A stretch of 8,194 bases of DNA from the NCBI GenBank assembly GCA_030039005.1, contig JASHQT010000463.1:1-8194 (forward strand), given 5' to 3'. The notes under the pieces were generated by a model that was given only the letters and a program-made list of their open reading frames with translations, was not told the DNA's origin and did no database searches. Positions 6,712 to 8,194 of this stretch are shown piece by piece. Every line of letters starts with the position of its first letter. Within the stretch, counting starts at the first letter, position 1. The DNA comes from Bryobacteraceae bacterium. Lineage in GTDB: Bacteria > Acidobacteriota > Terriglobia > Bryobacterales > Bryobacteraceae. The translations under genes were made by a program, and so were the position numbers.

Positions 6712-7209
6712 ATGAGACTGGGAGAAAAAATCCGTTACTTGCGCGAGGTCGAAGGCACGCTACGCGGCCTGGGGCGCGAGATGACGCAGCAGGAGATCGT
6801 GCGCGCCGTTAAGCGCGAACTGAAGCAGTCCATCAGCCAGTCGTATCTTTCGCAAATTGAAAGCGGCGCGCGCCCGCATTTGACCAACTCCACCCGCATG
6901 CTGCTGGCGCGTTTTTTCAAAGTGCATCCGGGCTACCTGGTGGACGATCCGGAGGGCTTTCATACCGAGCTGATATCCGATGTGCGCGTGGGCGAGGACC
7001 AATTGGATCTGTGGCTGATCTCGGGAGCGGAGCGATTCTCGCGCGATCCGGAAATCAGCCGCGCGCTGCTCGACTTGGCGATGCATGCGGACTCGCGGAA
7101 GTGCCTGCTGCTGCTGGAATCGATTCTGGACACGCCGGGCCTGGCGGAGCGCCTGTTTCAGGTTCTAAGACCGGAGCCGCAAGGCGCGGGGAGGAGGAAA
7201 GCCGGATGA
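6712..7209 (+). CDS. XRE-type helix-turn-helix transcription regulator
   Basis: The 165-residue protein has an N-terminal DNA-binding domain (about 3-80). LGEKIRYLREVEG opens it, MTQQEIVRAV forms the second helix and SQSYLSQIESGARP (42-55) is a typical XRE recognition helix; the helices are spaced more widely than in classic Cro/CI proteins. The C-terminal half (about 85-155) is helical, unassigned, and may serve for dimerisation or ligand sensing. I place the start at ATG 6712. The frame is open upstream to TTG 6667, but that codon is the -35 element and ATG 6691 lies in the -10 box, so neither would be in the transcript. No ribosome site is obvious, which fits a near-leaderless mRNA. The stop overlaps the next ATG by four bases (ATGA). 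It probably represses its own operon through the spacer palindrome, though activation cannot be excluded. Confidence 0.87.
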   Translation: MRLGEKIRYLREVEGTLRGLGREMTQQEIVRAVKRELKQSISQSYLSQIESGARPHLTNSTRMLLARFFKVHPGYLVDDPEGFHTELISDVRVGEDQLDLWLISGAERFSRDPEISRALLDLAMHADSRKCLLLLESILDTPGLAERLFQVLRPEPQGAGRRKAG

Positions 7210-7808
7210 GCTGGGCGAACTTTTACTTCTTTTGCTTTTGCGTCGGCTTTCTGTGCAGCCTGGTCTCGTTTCTGGCCGGAACAACACACTTGCACGTGCA
7301 TCTGCCGCGCGGTTTTCATCCTCATGCGGCGCATGGCGCGGGCGGCAAGGGAGCGGCGGAATCGCCGGTCAATTTTGGAACCGTCGCGGCGTTTCTTGCG
7401 TGGTTCGGAGGCGCGGGATACCTGCTGAGCCGTTATTCGAGCATCTGGGCGGTGCTGGCATTGGCTCTGGCGCTGCTCAGCGGATTGGCAGGCGCCGCGG
7501 CGGTGTTCTGGTTCTTGTTCAAAGTTCTGTTGAAGCATGATCGCGATTTGGATCCGGCGGATTATGAGATGGTCGGCGTGCTGGGGCGCTTGAGCACGAG
7601 CCTGCGCGAGAACGGCACGGCGGAGATGCTGTTTTCCCAAGACGGCGTCCGGCGCGCGGCGAGCGCTCGCAGCGACGACGGCAGCGCCATCGCCCGAGGC
7701 GTCGAAGTGGTGGTCACGCGCTACGAGCGTGGCATCGCTTATGTGCGCCCCTGGGACGAACTAGCGAAAGAAAAAGACGGAGTGAGTGAGGGGAAAAAGG
7801 AGAATTAG
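7206..7808 (+). CDS. NfeD/YuaF-like membrane protein, flotillin partner
   Basis: The 200-residue protein has a first membrane segment at about 5-24, then a histidine-rich loop with His at 28, 30, 32, 38, 40 and 43, then two membrane segments at about 57-74 and 80-108. A soluble C-terminal domain (about 118-185) contains YEMVGVLGRLSTSLRENGTAEMLF and GVEVVVTRYERGIAYVRPWDEL. Three helices followed by a small beta-rich domain with a G..G.....L...G...... pattern fit NfeD/YuaF proteins, whose OB-fold domain partners flotillins; the flotillin gene follows one base later. The start is ATG 7206, chosen because GAGGAGG (7191-7197) lies eight bases upstream; the frame is open upstream to 7011, but that part is antisense-like filler overlapping the regulator. 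The lysine/glutamate-rich tail is probably disordered. The identification rests on topology and neighbour as much as on motifs. Confidence 0.78.
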   Translation: MSWANFYFFCFCVGFLCSLVSFLAGTTHLHVHLPRGFHPHAAHGAGGKGAAESPVNFGTVAAFLAWFGGAGYLLSRYSSIWAVLALALALLSGLAGAAAVFWFLFKVLLKHDRDLDPADYEMVGVLGRLSTSLRENGTAEMLFSQDGVRRAASARSDDGSAIARGVEVVVTRYERGIAYVRPWDELAKEKDGVSEGKKEN

Positions 7809-7809
7809 T

Positions 7810-8194
7810 ATGCGCGTTCCACTGGAAGTGCTCACGATGGCCGGACTGATGGTCCTGGTCGTCATGTTTCTGATGGCGATGTTCGCGCGGCTCTACCGCA
7901 AGGCCGGCCCGCACGAGGCGCTGGTGGTGTACGGTTTTCGAGGCACCCGCATCATCAAAGGCCACGGCACGGTGATTTTTCCGATGATCGAAAGCTGCCA
8001 TGAGCTGTCGCTGCAACTGATGTCCTTCGACGTGGCGCCGCAGCAGGATCTGTACACCAAGCAGGGCGTCGCGGTGACGGTGGAAGCAGTGGCGCAGATC
8101 AAGGTGAAGTCGGATCCCGAGTCCATCAAGACCGCGTCCGAGCAGTTCCTCACCAAGACCGATCAGGAGCGCGAAGGGCTGATCCGCCTGGTGA
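7810..8194 (+). CDS. Flotillin-like SPFH-domain protein, partial (C-terminus off right edge)
   Basis: The first 128 residues are visible and the frame is open to the edge. A membrane segment or hairpin (about 5-26) is followed by an SPFH domain beginning GPHEALVVYGFRG (33-45), with GHGTVIFPMIESCHELSLQL, FDVAPQQDLYTKQGVAVTVEAVAQIKV and ASEQFLTK. These are characteristic of FloT/YuaG/YqiK-type flotillins, scaffold proteins that oligomerise in membrane microdomains and influence membrane fluidity, signalling and secretion. The later coiled-coil region with EA repeats that completes the family is outside the window. Ribosome site AAGGAG (7797-7802) lies seven bases before the ATG, and only one base separates it from the NfeD-like stop. 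It is expressed from the promoter at 6667. Confidence 0.92.
   Translation, partial: MRVPLEVLTMAGLMVLVVMFLMAMFARLYRKAGPHEALVVYGFRGTRIIKGHGTVIFPMIESCHELSLQLMSFDVAPQQDLYTKQGVAVTVEAVAQIKVKSDPESIKTASEQFLTKTDQEREGLIRLV

Noticed and set aside
7011..7205. N-terminal extension of the NfeD-like protein
   Set aside because: It overlaps the regulator gene in another frame and lacks family features; the strong GAGGAGG site marks ATG 7206.

Overview
This GC-rich window (roughly 60% GC by eye) is densely coded and carries several compact operons. The gene styles suggest a soil-type Acidobacteriota chromosome, perhaps of the Solibacter/Bryobacter kind: an NHL propeller secreted protein, many GT-C membrane glycosyltransferases, an XRE-NfeD-flotillin cluster and a decayed nucleotidyltransferase. 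That assignment is an inference from gene content and was not checked by any search. No rRNA, tRNA, CRISPR array, transposase or prophage gene was seen.

Layout. (1) Positions 1-1408, minus strand: a GT39/ArnT-like membrane glycosyltransferase that runs off the left edge. Because it has no stop codon inside the window, a simple ORF search misses it. (2) Positions 1465-2616, plus: a secreted NHL-repeat beta-propeller protein, divergent from (1) across a 56-base gap. (3) Positions 2589-3179, minus: a nucleotidyltransferase-like pseudogene with two compensating frameshifts and an in-frame stop. It fills what otherwise looks like a 600-base empty gap. (4) Positions 3223-6630, plus: four tightly packed genes for surface-polysaccharide export and glycosylation. 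They are a Wzm-like ABC-2 permease, a short Wzt-like ATPase, a small membrane-anchored protein and a GT-C type polytopic protein. A perfect TATAAT box lies just upstream. (5) From 6712 to the right edge, plus: an XRE-type regulator, an NfeD/YuaF-like membrane protein and a flotillin, with a 4-base overlap and a 1-base gap. This cluster has a textbook promoter (TTGACT, 17 bases, TATGAT) whose spacer holds a perfect 7+1+7 palindrome.

How the genes work together. Region 4 probably moves a lipid-linked glycan across the inner membrane, with the GT-C protein and its small partner adding sugar on the periplasmic face. Region 5 looks like an autoregulated operon for a flotillin/NfeD membrane-microdomain complex. 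The most noteworthy signal is the palindrome inside the region 5 promoter. It implies that the XRE protein controls its own operon, and therefore flotillin, by blocking RNA polymerase. The recognisable pseudogene is the second point of interest.
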